64,000 nt of DNA from an uncultured Rhizobiaceae group bacterium (GTDB lineage Bacteria; Pseudomonadota; Alphaproteobacteria; Rhizobiales; Rhizobiaceae). Location of the stretch: positions 124,001-188,000 of the forward strand of contig CALLUS010000009.1 in NCBI GenBank assembly GCA_938010435.1, given 5' to 3'. Positions within the stretch are counted from its first letter, which is position 1; every line of letters starts with the position of its first letter. The notes below the pieces were generated by a model. It was not told the DNA's origin, searched no databases, and saw only the letters and a list, made by a program, of their open reading frames with translations. This document shows, piece by piece, positions 46,530 to 55,124 of this stretch. Position numbers and translations under genes: made by a program.

Positions 46530-47285
46530 TTATCTATCAATAATTTCAATTTGCGCTTCATCAAAAAGTCGAATTAACGGTCCCTGTCGTTGTTCCAAAA
46601 CTCCCCGCACACGGACAGTTTTCCCTTTTAAACCTGTTAACAGATCTAGCGACCCCTTAAACGCCCCCTTTCCCTTTTTGACAACTGACAGAGTGAAGTC
46701 TTGTGACCAATTTTGGCCGAAATTGAGGTAAAGACGCCGTTTTCTGTTTCCAACTGATAACACTTTGCCTTCGATTATTGAGAAGAAGCCAATTCTATTT
46801 GTGAGTTGATCTATTTGGTTTGCTGTAAGAATGGCTTCTTTCTGGGACCATAGACCAACTTTAGATGCAATTGCCTGGTGTTCGGCTTTTCGCATTGTTG
46901 CTAAACATCGGGAGGAAATGTTTTCCGATGACCCGTTTAAGAGTGCCTTACCATTGCGCAAGAATGCGCCTTGGAGCCATTTTTTTTGGGCGTCTTGGAA
47001 CGCTTGAATATGAATGACACCATAACGATCCGCTTTCTGGTCTTGACCATATATGGTGATGCTGTTTCCAACTTCGATCTTGCTTGATGGTTTTAAAGCT
47101 TCCAATCCGGTGAGCGAAAAATTTTTTTGTGAGCCTGAAAGTTGAAAAGTTTGTTTGCGTCGGTCGACGACGGAGATCGTAGACGTGTGTTCAGGTCCGG
47201 CGATACAGGGATGAGTTTTGATTTCCGCAATTGCGCCCGTTTGGAAAATGGACGATAGAAACAATGTGGCAACTGCAGTTTTCAT
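46530..47285 (-). CDS. Secreted SNase (thermonuclease)-like protein, catalytic residues not evident
   Basis: A 251-residue protein with a signal peptide (1-21). Residues about 30-165 look like the staphylococcal nuclease OB fold: FSLTGLEALKP in place of the RL.GIDAPE block, DRYGVIHIQAF, an LRNGKALL strand, and AEHQAIASKVGLW at the end. The arginine and glutamate expected in the first block are replaced. A second beta-rich domain (about 175-251) contains IEGKVLSVGNRKRRLYLNFG. It may bind rather than cut. It sits inside the MBOAT/SGNH/M48 cluster, immediately after the small membrane protein gene. Confidence 0.65.
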   Translation of the reverse strand: MKTAVATLFLSSIFQTGAIAEIKTHPCIAGPEHTSTISVVDRRKQTFQLSGSQKNFSLTGLEALKPSSKIEVGNSITIYGQDQKADRYGVIHIQAFQDAQKKWLQGAFLRNGKALLNGSSENISSRCLATMRKAEHQAIASKVGLWSQKEAILTANQIDQLTNRIGFFSIIEGKVLSVGNRKRRLYLNFGQNWSQDFTLSVVKKGKGAFKGSLDLLTGLKGKTVRVRGVLEQRQGPLIRLFDEAQIEIIDR

Positions 47286-47289
47286 CGTA

Positions 47290-47577
47290 TCAATCACCAA
47301 TGGACCAATCGTCATGAAGACTGAGAACCATATCAGAAACGGATTGTGAAAGAGCGGCCACACCAATGTGTTCCATCAATCCATGCCATCGTTCAGCAGA
47401 ACTACTGATAACCACAGATAAGGGTGAAATGGGAAGATCGTAGCTCCAGGTCACCAATGCCGAACTTTGAAACATAGCTAGAACGACAAGGGTGATGACC
47501 ATCAAAGCGAATACAACAATCACCAATCTCGATTGATGCGCTCCTTCAATTGTATTGGTCCATTCTTTCGACATCAT
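47290..47577 (-). CDS. Small single-pass membrane protein, unknown
   Basis: A 95-residue protein with one membrane helix (about 18-38) and a C-terminal part probably outside, starting PISPLSVVISSS. GAGG is 5 bases before the first of two consecutive ATGs. It overlaps nothing but ends 4 bases before the SNase-like start. The upstream MBOAT stop lies 7 bases away, so these are likely one transcript. No family recognised. Confidence 0.65.
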   Translation of the reverse strand: MMSKEWTNTIEGAHQSRLVIVVFALMVITLVVLAMFQSSALVTWSYDLPISPLSVVISSSAERWHGLMEHIGVAALSQSVSDMVLSLHDDWSIGD

Positions 47578-47584
47578 CTCACCC

Positions 47585-48994
47585 TCAAAATTGAAAATAA
47601 ATAAATGGTGCAGTGCCGGGAGGTGCAAGCCATAAAACTGCGGCTAAACCCAAAATGAAGGCGAAGGCGATAAATGCCAAGGGTCTCGTTTCAAACCGGC
47701 GCGTGAGATGCTCGATACTGTCGCTTGGTATAAATTGAGCCATAAGAGGCAATGTAATGAGTGCCACCGTGAACCAAGTTAATCCGTAAGTGTCGATGGA
47801 AAGGTTTGCCAAACCTACAAACCAATCTGCGGCGATTAAAAGATCGCTTGATCTGAAAAAGACCCATGCTGCGCAAACGACATGGAATGTGATTAGCCAG
47901 CCAAGAGTTGATTTTAGTTTTGATTGTTGGGTTTTATCTTTCTTTGAAATTGCGCGTTCTATGGCAAGCCATGCTCCATGCAAACTGCCCCAGATAATGA
48001 AGGTCCAAGCTGCGCCGTGCCAAAGGCCACCCAGAAACATAGTCAGAAAGAGGTTCCGGTAGGTGTTCCAAGTGCCAAATTTAGAACCGCCTAATGGTAT
48101 GTAGAGATAGTCGCGCAACCAGCCCGACAGCGAGATATGCCAACGGCGCCAAAAATCTTGAAGGGAAATAGCGCGGTATGGTTGATCAAAGTTCTTTTTG
48201 AATTGAAAACCCAGCAGTGCGGCAGTGCCGATTGCAATATCGCTATAACCCGAGAAATCGCAATAGATTTGAACGGCATACCCATAAACACCCAACATAA
48301 GCATTAAGCTTGAATAGGAGGTGGGGTCGAGAAAAACAGGATCAACTAAATCAACAGCGAGATAATTCGCAACAACCATTTTTTTGAACAGGCCCCCGAT
48401 GCATAGGGCAAGGCCAAAACAAACTGCTGTTTTGGTCAGCGAAGATTTTCGTTCCAATTGAGGTAGAAAATCCGCTGCACGGACAATCGGACCCGCCACC
48501 AGTTGCGGGAATAAGGAAATATAAAGCAGGACATCAATTGGGTTTGATCTTGCTTCAATATCATTGCGATAAACGTCGACCACGTAAGAGATCGCTTGAA
48601 ATGTGAAAAAAGAAATTCCCACGGGCAATATGATTTGCAGAAAAGGTAGGTCTCGTTGCCAACCAATCGCAAATAATGCGTCTTGCAAAGATGCTAGGAA
48701 AAACCCGTAATATTTGAAGAAACCCAACACGCCTAAAAGCGCGCCGGCTGCTAATGCAACAATTATACGTTTATCTCGATCAGTATTAAATTTTAAAAGG
48801 CCAAGTCCGGCAACCCAAGCAGATAATGAAGCGCTGAGAAGCAAAAAGCAGAACCGCCAGTCCCACCAGCCATAAAACACGTAGCTTGCTGCCAACAACA
48901 TAAGTTTTCGCGCCATCGCGTGATTGCGCAAAGACCATGTTGATCCAAATACAAGTGTGAAAAAGACAGCAAAGGTGAGTGTGGGAAAGAGCAA
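47585..48994 (-). CDS. MBOAT-family O-acyltransferase (AlgI/PatA-like)
   Basis: A 469-residue polytopic membrane protein with about eleven hydrophobic segments. The MBOAT hallmarks are present: YCDFSGYSDIAIG, FWRRWHISLSGWLRDYLYIPLGGS, and the catalytic His in GGLWHGAAWTFIIWG. Such proteins pass acetyl groups across the membrane to SGNH partners that O-acetylate alginate, other polysaccharides or peptidoglycan. It starts with TTG; no ATG or GTG is available before the upstream stop. Two SGNH genes upstream on the same strand are its likely partners. Confidence 0.9.
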   Translation of the reverse strand: MLFPTLTFAVFFTLVFGSTWSLRNHAMARKLMLLAASYVFYGWWDWRFCFLLLSASLSAWVAGLGLLKFNTDRDKRIIVALAAGALLGVLGFFKYYGFFLASLQDALFAIGWQRDLPFLQIILPVGISFFTFQAISYVVDVYRNDIEARSNPIDVLLYISLFPQLVAGPIVRAADFLPQLERKSSLTKTAVCFGLALCIGGLFKKMVVANYLAVDLVDPVFLDPTSYSSLMLMLGVYGYAVQIYCDFSGYSDIAIGTAALLGFQFKKNFDQPYRAISLQDFWRRWHISLSGWLRDYLYIPLGGSKFGTWNTYRNLFLTMFLGGLWHGAAWTFIIWGSLHGAWLAIERAISKKDKTQQSKLKSTLGWLITFHVVCAAWVFFRSSDLLIAADWFVGLANLSIDTYGLTWFTVALITLPLMAQFIPSDSIEHLTRRFETRPLAFIAFAFILGLAAVLWLAPPGTAPFIYFQF

Positions 48995-49083
48995 GTTTGT
49001 TGTGCGTTCGCATTACAGTTGGGCCGTGTGGCAAACTATAACGAAACACCAAGATGTGAAAGCACCGTCATTGGACGAAGAGA

Positions 49084-50628
49084 TTATTTGGAGGCGACGG
49101 CCACATTGCTTTGTGCGGGTATGGTTAACCAATTGACGAATGCGCTGGCGCTTTTGCGATATCCAGCATTGGTCAAATGCACGCGGTCGCGGGATGCTAA
49201 TTTTTTGGATGCCCAAGTGTTGATTCCGCATGTGCCACCCATGGCTGCTGACCAATCCCAGTAAGACCCGTTTTGTGTGGCGGCAATGCTTTTCACTGCT
49301 TTGCGCACCGGACCCAATTTTGGCGGGACAGCCCAACTGCCACAGGCGCGTTTTCCGCGTTTTCGCAAACCCGATGCTGCACCAATGAACACCAGATCGG
49401 CATTGGGTGCAGAGGCTTTCATCTGCTCCATGAAGCTGTTGGCATAGGCTTTGTATCTTTTGATATTCAAATTGTCTTTAAAGCCCTCGTTGGTGCCATA
49501 ACCGTAAACGATTAGGTCTGGATCAAGGCGTTTGATATCATTGGCAACGAGGCGTTTGTCAAAACGGCGTGTTATATCGACAGTTGCGCCAATCAAACCG
49601 AAATTGACGTATCTCACACCGGCACGACTTTTGCCGCCGCCCCAATTGAGTATAGTTGTTTGTGCTCCACCACCGGGACGTATTTCGAGTTTGTTGCCTT
49701 TGGTTTCCAAGCGAAATGTTTTCGACCCTTTAGATTTTGACCAAGCATTGAATTTCTTGGTGATGGCACCAACTTTCATGGTCACGCGCCCTTGGGAAGG
49801 CCCTGATAAAACAGTGACCTCTGCCCAATCAAAACCTTTCTGCGAAATCATTGTCATGGATGATCTAGACGAGCGTGATGTAAGGTTTACTCCCGAAATT
49901 CCAAATGGCCCGGTTTTCGATTTTAGTGCCGTTTTGGAGCGCCAATTACCGGAAGATGACAAACGCACTTGATCGGCCACGCCGTATTTAAAAGCTGACG
50001 CTGGAAGCACCATTCCCCGGCCAGCATGACCGTATCTGCTTTGAAGTTCATTTCGAATGCCGCGGGAAAAACTGTCTGATGCCACATGGCTGTCGCCGAT
50101 ATGTAAAATGGTCAATGGCTTTTTGCGTTTGCCTTCTTCTATCGCTTTCAATTTTGCGTGGAAACGCCCTAAAGGGCCACTGCTTGAAATGATAGGTTCA
50201 ATAGAAGGATTGGGTTCTATTGCAGGCGCTGCTTTTTCTTTTGGTTGCACAATGGGTTCGGTCGGAGTCAATTTTGCCAGAACGATTTCAGCAGGCTTTG
50301 CCGGTGGTCTTTTGGCGAGAAGGCTCGTGCGTTTGCCGACGAGTTGTTTTGCTGCATTTGAGTTTCGTATGGAAGCGGTAGACAGAACTTGTTCGCCCGA
50401 TTGTTGTGTTTTTTGCAGTGATGCTTTTTGTGCTTCTAACTGAACAGCTACCCGGTTCAATGCAGTCGTGTGTTGTTCAGGTGTTGCTGTTGGAATATAA
50501 GGCGCCGGTTTGTTCCCGTTAAACAGGGTACCAAGGGGCGCATTGGTTCCTGTGCATGCTGTCAGCGCAAGGGTGAGCAGCAATGTGCTGGCACTCCTTT
50601 TTAGTTTGACAGATTTTGCACTTCGCAT
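49084..50628 (-). CDS. SGNH/GDSL-family lipoprotein, candidate O-acetyltransferase partner
   Basis: A 514-residue lipoprotein with lipobox LTAC (Cys25). A low-complexity Ala/Pro/Lys stretch (30-150) acts as a stalk. The SGNH domain has block I HIGDSHVASDS with Ser180, block III YGYGTNEG and block V DRVH at 481-484, completing a Ser-Asp-His triad. An insert of about 100 beta-rich residues (roughly 230-330) splits the domain, reminiscent of carbohydrate-binding inserts. 89 bases upstream of the MBOAT gene. Probably an acetyl transfer or removal enzyme on a periplasmic glycan; direction not proven. Confidence 0.78.
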   Translation of the reverse strand: MRSAKSVKLKRSASTLLLTLALTACTGTNAPLGTLFNGNKPAPYIPTATPEQHTTALNRVAVQLEAQKASLQKTQQSGEQVLSTASIRNSNAAKQLVGKRTSLLAKRPPAKPAEIVLAKLTPTEPIVQPKEKAAPAIEPNPSIEPIISSSGPLGRFHAKLKAIEEGKRKKPLTILHIGDSHVASDSFSRGIRNELQSRYGHAGRGMVLPASAFKYGVADQVRLSSSGNWRSKTALKSKTGPFGISGVNLTSRSSRSSMTMISQKGFDWAEVTVLSGPSQGRVTMKVGAITKKFNAWSKSKGSKTFRLETKGNKLEIRPGGGAQTTILNWGGGKSRAGVRYVNFGLIGATVDITRRFDKRLVANDIKRLDPDLIVYGYGTNEGFKDNLNIKRYKAYANSFMEQMKASAPNADLVFIGAASGLRKRGKRACGSWAVPPKLGPVRKAVKSIAATQNGSYWDWSAAMGGTCGINTWASKKLASRDRVHLTNAGYRKSASAFVNWLTIPAQSNVAVASK

Positions 50629-50733
50629 GGCCTACACGCTCTACAATTCACTTTTGCCAGCACGGAAAGCAAGGCAAATATCTTAACCAATTCTAAGCAA
50701 ACAGCGTTAATGAACCCTCAACGAGAAGGCGCA

Positions 50734-51507
50734 CTAATGTTGGGTTTTAGCTGCTGCTTTTATGTCGCTGCTGAGAATATCGTTGATGATTCCGGCGAAA
50801 ATCAGATACCCGTTTGTTGTAAAATGAACACCATCACGGCGGCGGATCTCAACCTGCTTGCCAGTGGCGTCTTTCCAGAACGGGCTGTATTCACCATTTG
50901 ACCCTGCAAGTGGTGTCCAGGTGTCGATGTAACGAACACCAATCTTCTCTGCCGATTCTTTGTAAAATGTGTTGAGGTAGAGATAATCTTCTTGGTAGTG
51001 CTTGGGTGTGACGATTGGGATACTGACCCAATAAACAGCAAGGCCAGCTTCTTTTAGGTCGCGCATCATGCGTTCGGTTCGCTCACGATAACGCTCCACC
51101 CAACCTTCTGTTTTGTAATGGTAAGCTTTGCCTTTTTCACGAAAAGATTGAAGGTCGTTCAACCCCAGCAACACGACTGCGGCTTGATAATCTTTTGTAC
51201 GCGCCAGTTTAACGGCAGCTTTGTTCCAGTCATAGCGATCAACGCGGACAAATCCGGTGTTCACTTTGCTCTTTTTAACGAATTTGACGGTTTCGTTTTC
51301 TTTGTTCAGGCGTGTGAGACCCTGATGCAAACCATTGGCAAGGGAATCTCCCATAATCACAATATTTACAACCTGATCTTTGGCTACAGATTGAATATAC
51401 GGTTTTGCGGTTTCTGGTTTTACAGAGGCATTGAGCACAGGTTGTTGCGCACAAACGCTTACAATCATGGTCGCAAATAAAGCGGAAGCTAAAGAAAAAC
51501 GAAACAT
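50734..51507 (-). CDS. Secreted SGNH-hydrolase-fold protein (DUF459-like)
   Basis: A 257-residue protein with a signal peptide (1-20). Catalytic blocks are IVIMGDSLANGL (Ser), VVLLGLNDLQS (Asn) and RDGVHFTTNGY (Asp-x-x-His), so the triad is complete. This matches the DUF459/SGNH group often encoded near MBOAT acyltransferases in Alphaproteobacteria. It lies 105 bases upstream of the SGNH lipoprotein on the same strand. Confidence 0.8.
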   Translation of the reverse strand: MFRFSLASALFATMIVSVCAQQPVLNASVKPETAKPYIQSVAKDQVVNIVIMGDSLANGLHQGLTRLNKENETVKFVKKSKVNTGFVRVDRYDWNKAAVKLARTKDYQAAVVLLGLNDLQSFREKGKAYHYKTEGWVERYRERTERMMRDLKEAGLAVYWVSIPIVTPKHYQEDYLYLNTFYKESAEKIGVRYIDTWTPLAGSNGEYSPFWKDATGKQVEIRRRDGVHFTTNGYLIFAGIINDILSSDIKAAAKTQH

Positions 51508-51588
51508 AAATACACGCCGGCCTTGTTGTTGTTCTGTTGTGTGTGCGTCGCTCGCCTTGACGAAAGTTTAAACCATGGCGCAGCTAAT

Positions 51589-52782
51589 TCAAGTCGAAAG
51601 AGCGTTCACTTCATCGACTATGATTTCGCCAATTGTTACACAATCCTGCTCGTTGAATGTCAGCGGAACGCGAATGTCACATGTATTGGACAAAACTTCG
51701 AGTGTTTCGGGCAAAACGGGTTGTTTGCCTAAATATTCCCAACTGTCATATCTGCTTGTGAAAGCTGTTGGTTCTTCAGAGCCAAACCATTTGATATCTA
51801 CGCCACGCTTGCCGCAATTTGCCAAAAGTGTGGGCAGGTTTTCCGGAGCGATTTTAGGCCGGAACTGAAACGAAGAACCCACATAGTGTTCATGTTGAGG
51901 ACGTTGAGTTGTCATGATATCGGGGCTGGCTGCCACAACTTTTTCTAAAGCCTGATAGCGCTTGTTCCAACGGGATATATTTTTATCCAAATCAGCCAAT
52001 TGCCCGCGAATGAGGGCAGCCCGTAGATTGTCCATCCGACCAGACATATTCGGGCTGACCAATTTGATTTGATCAAACACGTCTGCGTCGGGTGCTGCGC
52101 CGTGGCTGCCGTAAAGCATGTATGATCCGGACATCACGATGGCCCGTGCGGCGATGAATGGATTGTCCGTGGTCAACAAGCCGCCTTCACCAGAATTAAT
52201 GTGCTTGTAGGTTTGGGTTGAAAACGCAGCTACTTTACCGAAACTTCCGGAGCGTTTTCCGTTCCAAGTTGCCCCCATTGTGTGAGCGCAATCTTCGATC
52301 ATCGTTATGTTGTGTTCTTCGCAAATGGCTTCAATGGTTTCCATATCTGCGATATGCCCACGCATGTGCGAGAGCATTAAGAATTTTGCACCTGTACTTC
52401 CGGCTTTCAAAGCCAAGTCATCGGTATTGATACGCCAGTCGGCGCCGATTTCAACAAATACGGGCTTGCCGCCCGCGGCATGTATCGCGCCGGGAACGGG
52501 TGCCAGTGTGTAGGCATTAGCCAGCACAATATCACCTTGTTCTAAACCACTCGCGCGCATAGCCAGCTGTAATGCATACCCACCAGATGTGCAGGCCAAA
52601 CAATATTTTGCGCCCTGCCAAGCAGCATATTCCCGTTCCAACAAAGTGGCTTCGGCTTCTTCGCCTTCAACTGTGTTATAGCGATGTAATCGGCCGGACC
52701 TTAAAATCTCGCCAATGCGTTCGATCACAGATTCGCTGATGGCTTCCTGTTGTGTAAACGGTTTTTCAAATACGGGTTTCAT
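51589..52782 (-). CDS. DegT/DnrJ/EryC1/StrS-family aminotransferase
   Basis: A 397-residue PLP enzyme of the sugar aminotransferase group. The cofactor-binding lysine is in FSTQTYKHINSGEGGLL, preceded by MIEDCAHTMGA; the ACTSGGYALQLAM phosphate loop is also present. Members aminate nucleotide-linked keto-sugars for surface glycans, though a few act on other substrates. It lies upstream of the SGNH/MBOAT genes on the same strand, with an 81-base gap, which suggests a shared glycan pathway. No specific sugar can be named. Confidence 0.87.
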   Translation of the reverse strand: MKPVFEKPFTQQEAISESVIERIGEILRSGRLHRYNTVEGEEAEATLLEREYAAWQGAKYCLACTSGGYALQLAMRASGLEQGDIVLANAYTLAPVPGAIHAAGGKPVFVEIGADWRINTDDLALKAGSTGAKFLMLSHMRGHIADMETIEAICEEHNITMIEDCAHTMGATWNGKRSGSFGKVAAFSTQTYKHINSGEGGLLTTDNPFIAARAIVMSGSYMLYGSHGAAPDADVFDQIKLVSPNMSGRMDNLRAALIRGQLADLDKNISRWNKRYQALEKVVAASPDIMTTQRPQHEHYVGSSFQFRPKIAPENLPTLLANCGKRGVDIKWFGSEEPTAFTSRYDSWEYLGKQPVLPETLEVLSNTCDIRVPLTFNEQDCVTIGEIIVDEVNALST

Positions 52783-52872
52783 TGTTCACATCGACTGATA
52801 AGGTTGTCGAATATAGCATAATCGATTGGTGAGTGCTTGTCGCTTACTTCCCTTTGAAAATGAGAGAATATT

Positions 52873-53490
52873 ATGAGTTCTTCCGACACGGTTAAAATCT
52901 TTGGCAGCCCGCGTTCCCGCCTCACACGGGTGAGTTGGATGTGTCAGGAATTAGGGCAGGCCTATGAGGTTATCCCAACTAAACCGCACACGCCAGAAAT
53001 GAGAGCGGTTAATCCGGCAGGCAAAGGGCCGGTGCTTGTCGATGGAGATGTTACCGTCATCGATTCTGCTGCGATTTGTATATACCTCGCTGACAAGAAC
53101 ATGGAAAAAAATATGAGCGCTGCCCCCGCAACAGCGGACCGGGCGGCTTTAGATTCATGGATGCATTTTGCACAAAGTGATCTTGAAGCTCCTCTTTGGT
53201 TGAAGATGAAACACACGTTCATTTTGCCAGATGAGTATCGAGCGGATGTGAATGCTGTCACGAAAATGGAATTTAAAAATGCTATCGGCGCAATGGACGT
53301 CCGATTGGGTGACAATCAATATGCGATTGGAGACCGTTTTACAGCTGCAGACGTGGTCTTGGGCCATACCGGTTCATGGGCGCGTAGTGCAAAGTTTGAA
53401 ATCGACAGTGATCGGGTTAACGCATATTTAGACCGTGTGCTTATCCGCGATGCTTTGGCACGCGCACGAGAAATTGAAAAAGACATGTGA
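52873..53490 (+). CDS. Glutathione S-transferase family protein
   Basis: A 205-residue cytosolic protein. The N-terminal thioredoxin-like domain has FGSPRSRLTRVSWMCQELG and the cis-proline/SNAIL-like part GPVLVDGDVTVIDSAAICIYL; the all-alpha C-terminal domain ends with FTAADVVLGHTGSWA. The active residue is likely Ser or Cys near the start of helix 1. Substrate unknown. Its stop abuts the convergent M32 peptidase stop with no gap. Confidence 0.9.
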   Translation: MSSSDTVKIFGSPRSRLTRVSWMCQELGQAYEVIPTKPHTPEMRAVNPAGKGPVLVDGDVTVIDSAAICIYLADKNMEKNMSAAPATADRAALDSWMHFAQSDLEAPLWLKMKHTFILPDEYRADVNAVTKMEFKNAIGAMDVRLGDNQYAIGDRFTAADVVLGHTGSWARSAKFEIDSDRVNAYLDRVLIRDALARAREIEKDM

Positions 53491-54981
53491 CTACAGATCG
53501 AACAGGTCTGTGTATTTTTTCTCTAAATAGTTGAGCAAGGGTTCGGCGGTAACCTTTGCGCCTACCGTATTTTCAATCAAAATATCGGGTTCAAACAGTG
53601 ATCCTTTTTGGTGCACGTTTTCACGTAACCAATTTAGGGCATTGTCTGTTTTTCCTTGAGCTATTTGTTCGTTGAGTTCCGGTTCGGCTTTGCGCAAAAC
53701 TTCGTTCAATTGTGCTGCATAGATATTGCCCAATGAATAGGTTGGGAAATATCCAAACAAGCCTACGGACCAATGTACATCTTGCAAAACGCCATGGGCG
53801 GCGTCTGGTACGGCTATCCCAAAATCACGTTCGAAGCGACGGTTCCATTCTGCCTCAAGATCGGTCACTTCGAGTGTGCCGGATATCAACTCGCGTTCTA
53901 GTTCAAAACGCAGAAGCACATGCAAGTTATAATGCACTTCGTCAGATTCAGTGCGGATAAAGCCGGTCTCCACATGGTTGATGATTTTATAAAGTTCATC
54001 AACGGAGCCAACCGTATCTTTGCCAAATGCTTCATTCATGTGCGGCAGCAGCCAATTGCAGAATGCTTTGCTGCGACCAATCTGGTTTTCCCAAAGACGT
54101 GACTGACTTTCATGTACGCCCATAGAAGCGTAGCTGGCCACAGGCTCTAAAACGTATTGTTCTGGCATGCCTTGCTCATAGAGTGCGTGGCCCAGTTCAT
54201 GGAGCGTGGAGTAAAGGCAATCGAGTGGATTGTCGGCATCAACACGAGTGGTGATGCGGGAATCATTTCCTGTACCTGAGGAAAATGGGTGGACCGATAG
54301 ATCCAAGCGCCCTGACTGCCAATTGTATCCAACGATGTCTGCAAAACTTCGAGCCAGTTTCATCTGAGCATCTGTTTCAAACGGTCCTGTCAGGGTTGCC
54401 CGACCGCCAGATTTTTCTGCAATTTTTTGGCGCAATGCCGACAATCTTGGACGCATGCCCTCTAACAATGGTTGCAGCACATCTACTGTCATGCCCGGTT
54501 CGAAATCGTTGAGCAAAGCATCGTAAAGGTTTCCGACTTCACCCGCGAGGCACTTTGCTTCTTCGCGCTTTAGGTCGATAATTTTTGATAAAACGGGTGC
54601 GAAATCTGCAAATGAATTCGCGGAACGAGCCTTCGCCCAAATGCCTTGTGCTTGTGATGTGATCCGCGCCAGTTCTTCAGATAATTTGGTTGGAATTTTT
54701 GTGGAACGCTCGTATGATTTTCGCACCAAACGCACATTCGCCTTCCCAACTTCATCTAGTTCGTCAACGTCGATTTTTTCAAGCCATTCACTAATACGAG
54801 GGTCGGTGCGATGTGCGTGACTGACGACTTCTAAAGCGCCCATTTGTTCTGCCCGCATGGGGGCACCATTGGGCGGCATTATGACTTCTTGATCCCAAGA
54901 CAAAACACCTGCGATCTGACCTAATGCCGACGACTGCTTCACGTGGTTGAGCAGTTGCGTATAGGTGGATGATGAAGACAT
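53491..54981 (-). CDS. M32-family metallocarboxypeptidase (thermostable carboxypeptidase 1/Taq type)
   Basis: A 496-residue cytosolic zinc carboxypeptidase. The zinc motif HELGH is in STLHELGHALYEQG near residue 262, with the M32 block GVHESQSRLWENQIGRS, containing the third zinc ligand, and HVETGFIRTESDEVHYNLH later. Length is standard. AGGT precedes the ATG. Broad C-terminal trimming of peptides is the family activity. Confidence 0.93.
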   Translation of the reverse strand: MSSSSTYTQLLNHVKQSSALGQIAGVLSWDQEVIMPPNGAPMRAEQMGALEVVSHAHRTDPRISEWLEKIDVDELDEVGKANVRLVRKSYERSTKIPTKLSEELARITSQAQGIWAKARSANSFADFAPVLSKIIDLKREEAKCLAGEVGNLYDALLNDFEPGMTVDVLQPLLEGMRPRLSALRQKIAEKSGGRATLTGPFETDAQMKLARSFADIVGYNWQSGRLDLSVHPFSSGTGNDSRITTRVDADNPLDCLYSTLHELGHALYEQGMPEQYVLEPVASYASMGVHESQSRLWENQIGRSKAFCNWLLPHMNEAFGKDTVGSVDELYKIINHVETGFIRTESDEVHYNLHVLLRFELERELISGTLEVTDLEAEWNRRFERDFGIAVPDAAHGVLQDVHWSVGLFGYFPTYSLGNIYAAQLNEVLRKAEPELNEQIAQGKTDNALNWLRENVHQKGSLFEPDILIENTVGAKVTAEPLLNYLEKKYTDLFDL

Positions 54982-55124
54982 ATTTTACCTGATATCTTTG
55001 GGGTTTTGTTTGGTCTTGTTTAACTTGTGCAATTCAATTTGCCTATATGAGATTGGGTGTTCTTTAACTTATAAGGTGCATTGTCTGGTCACATGAATGG
55101 GCGGGCTCAAGGTTTGGTTGTGAA

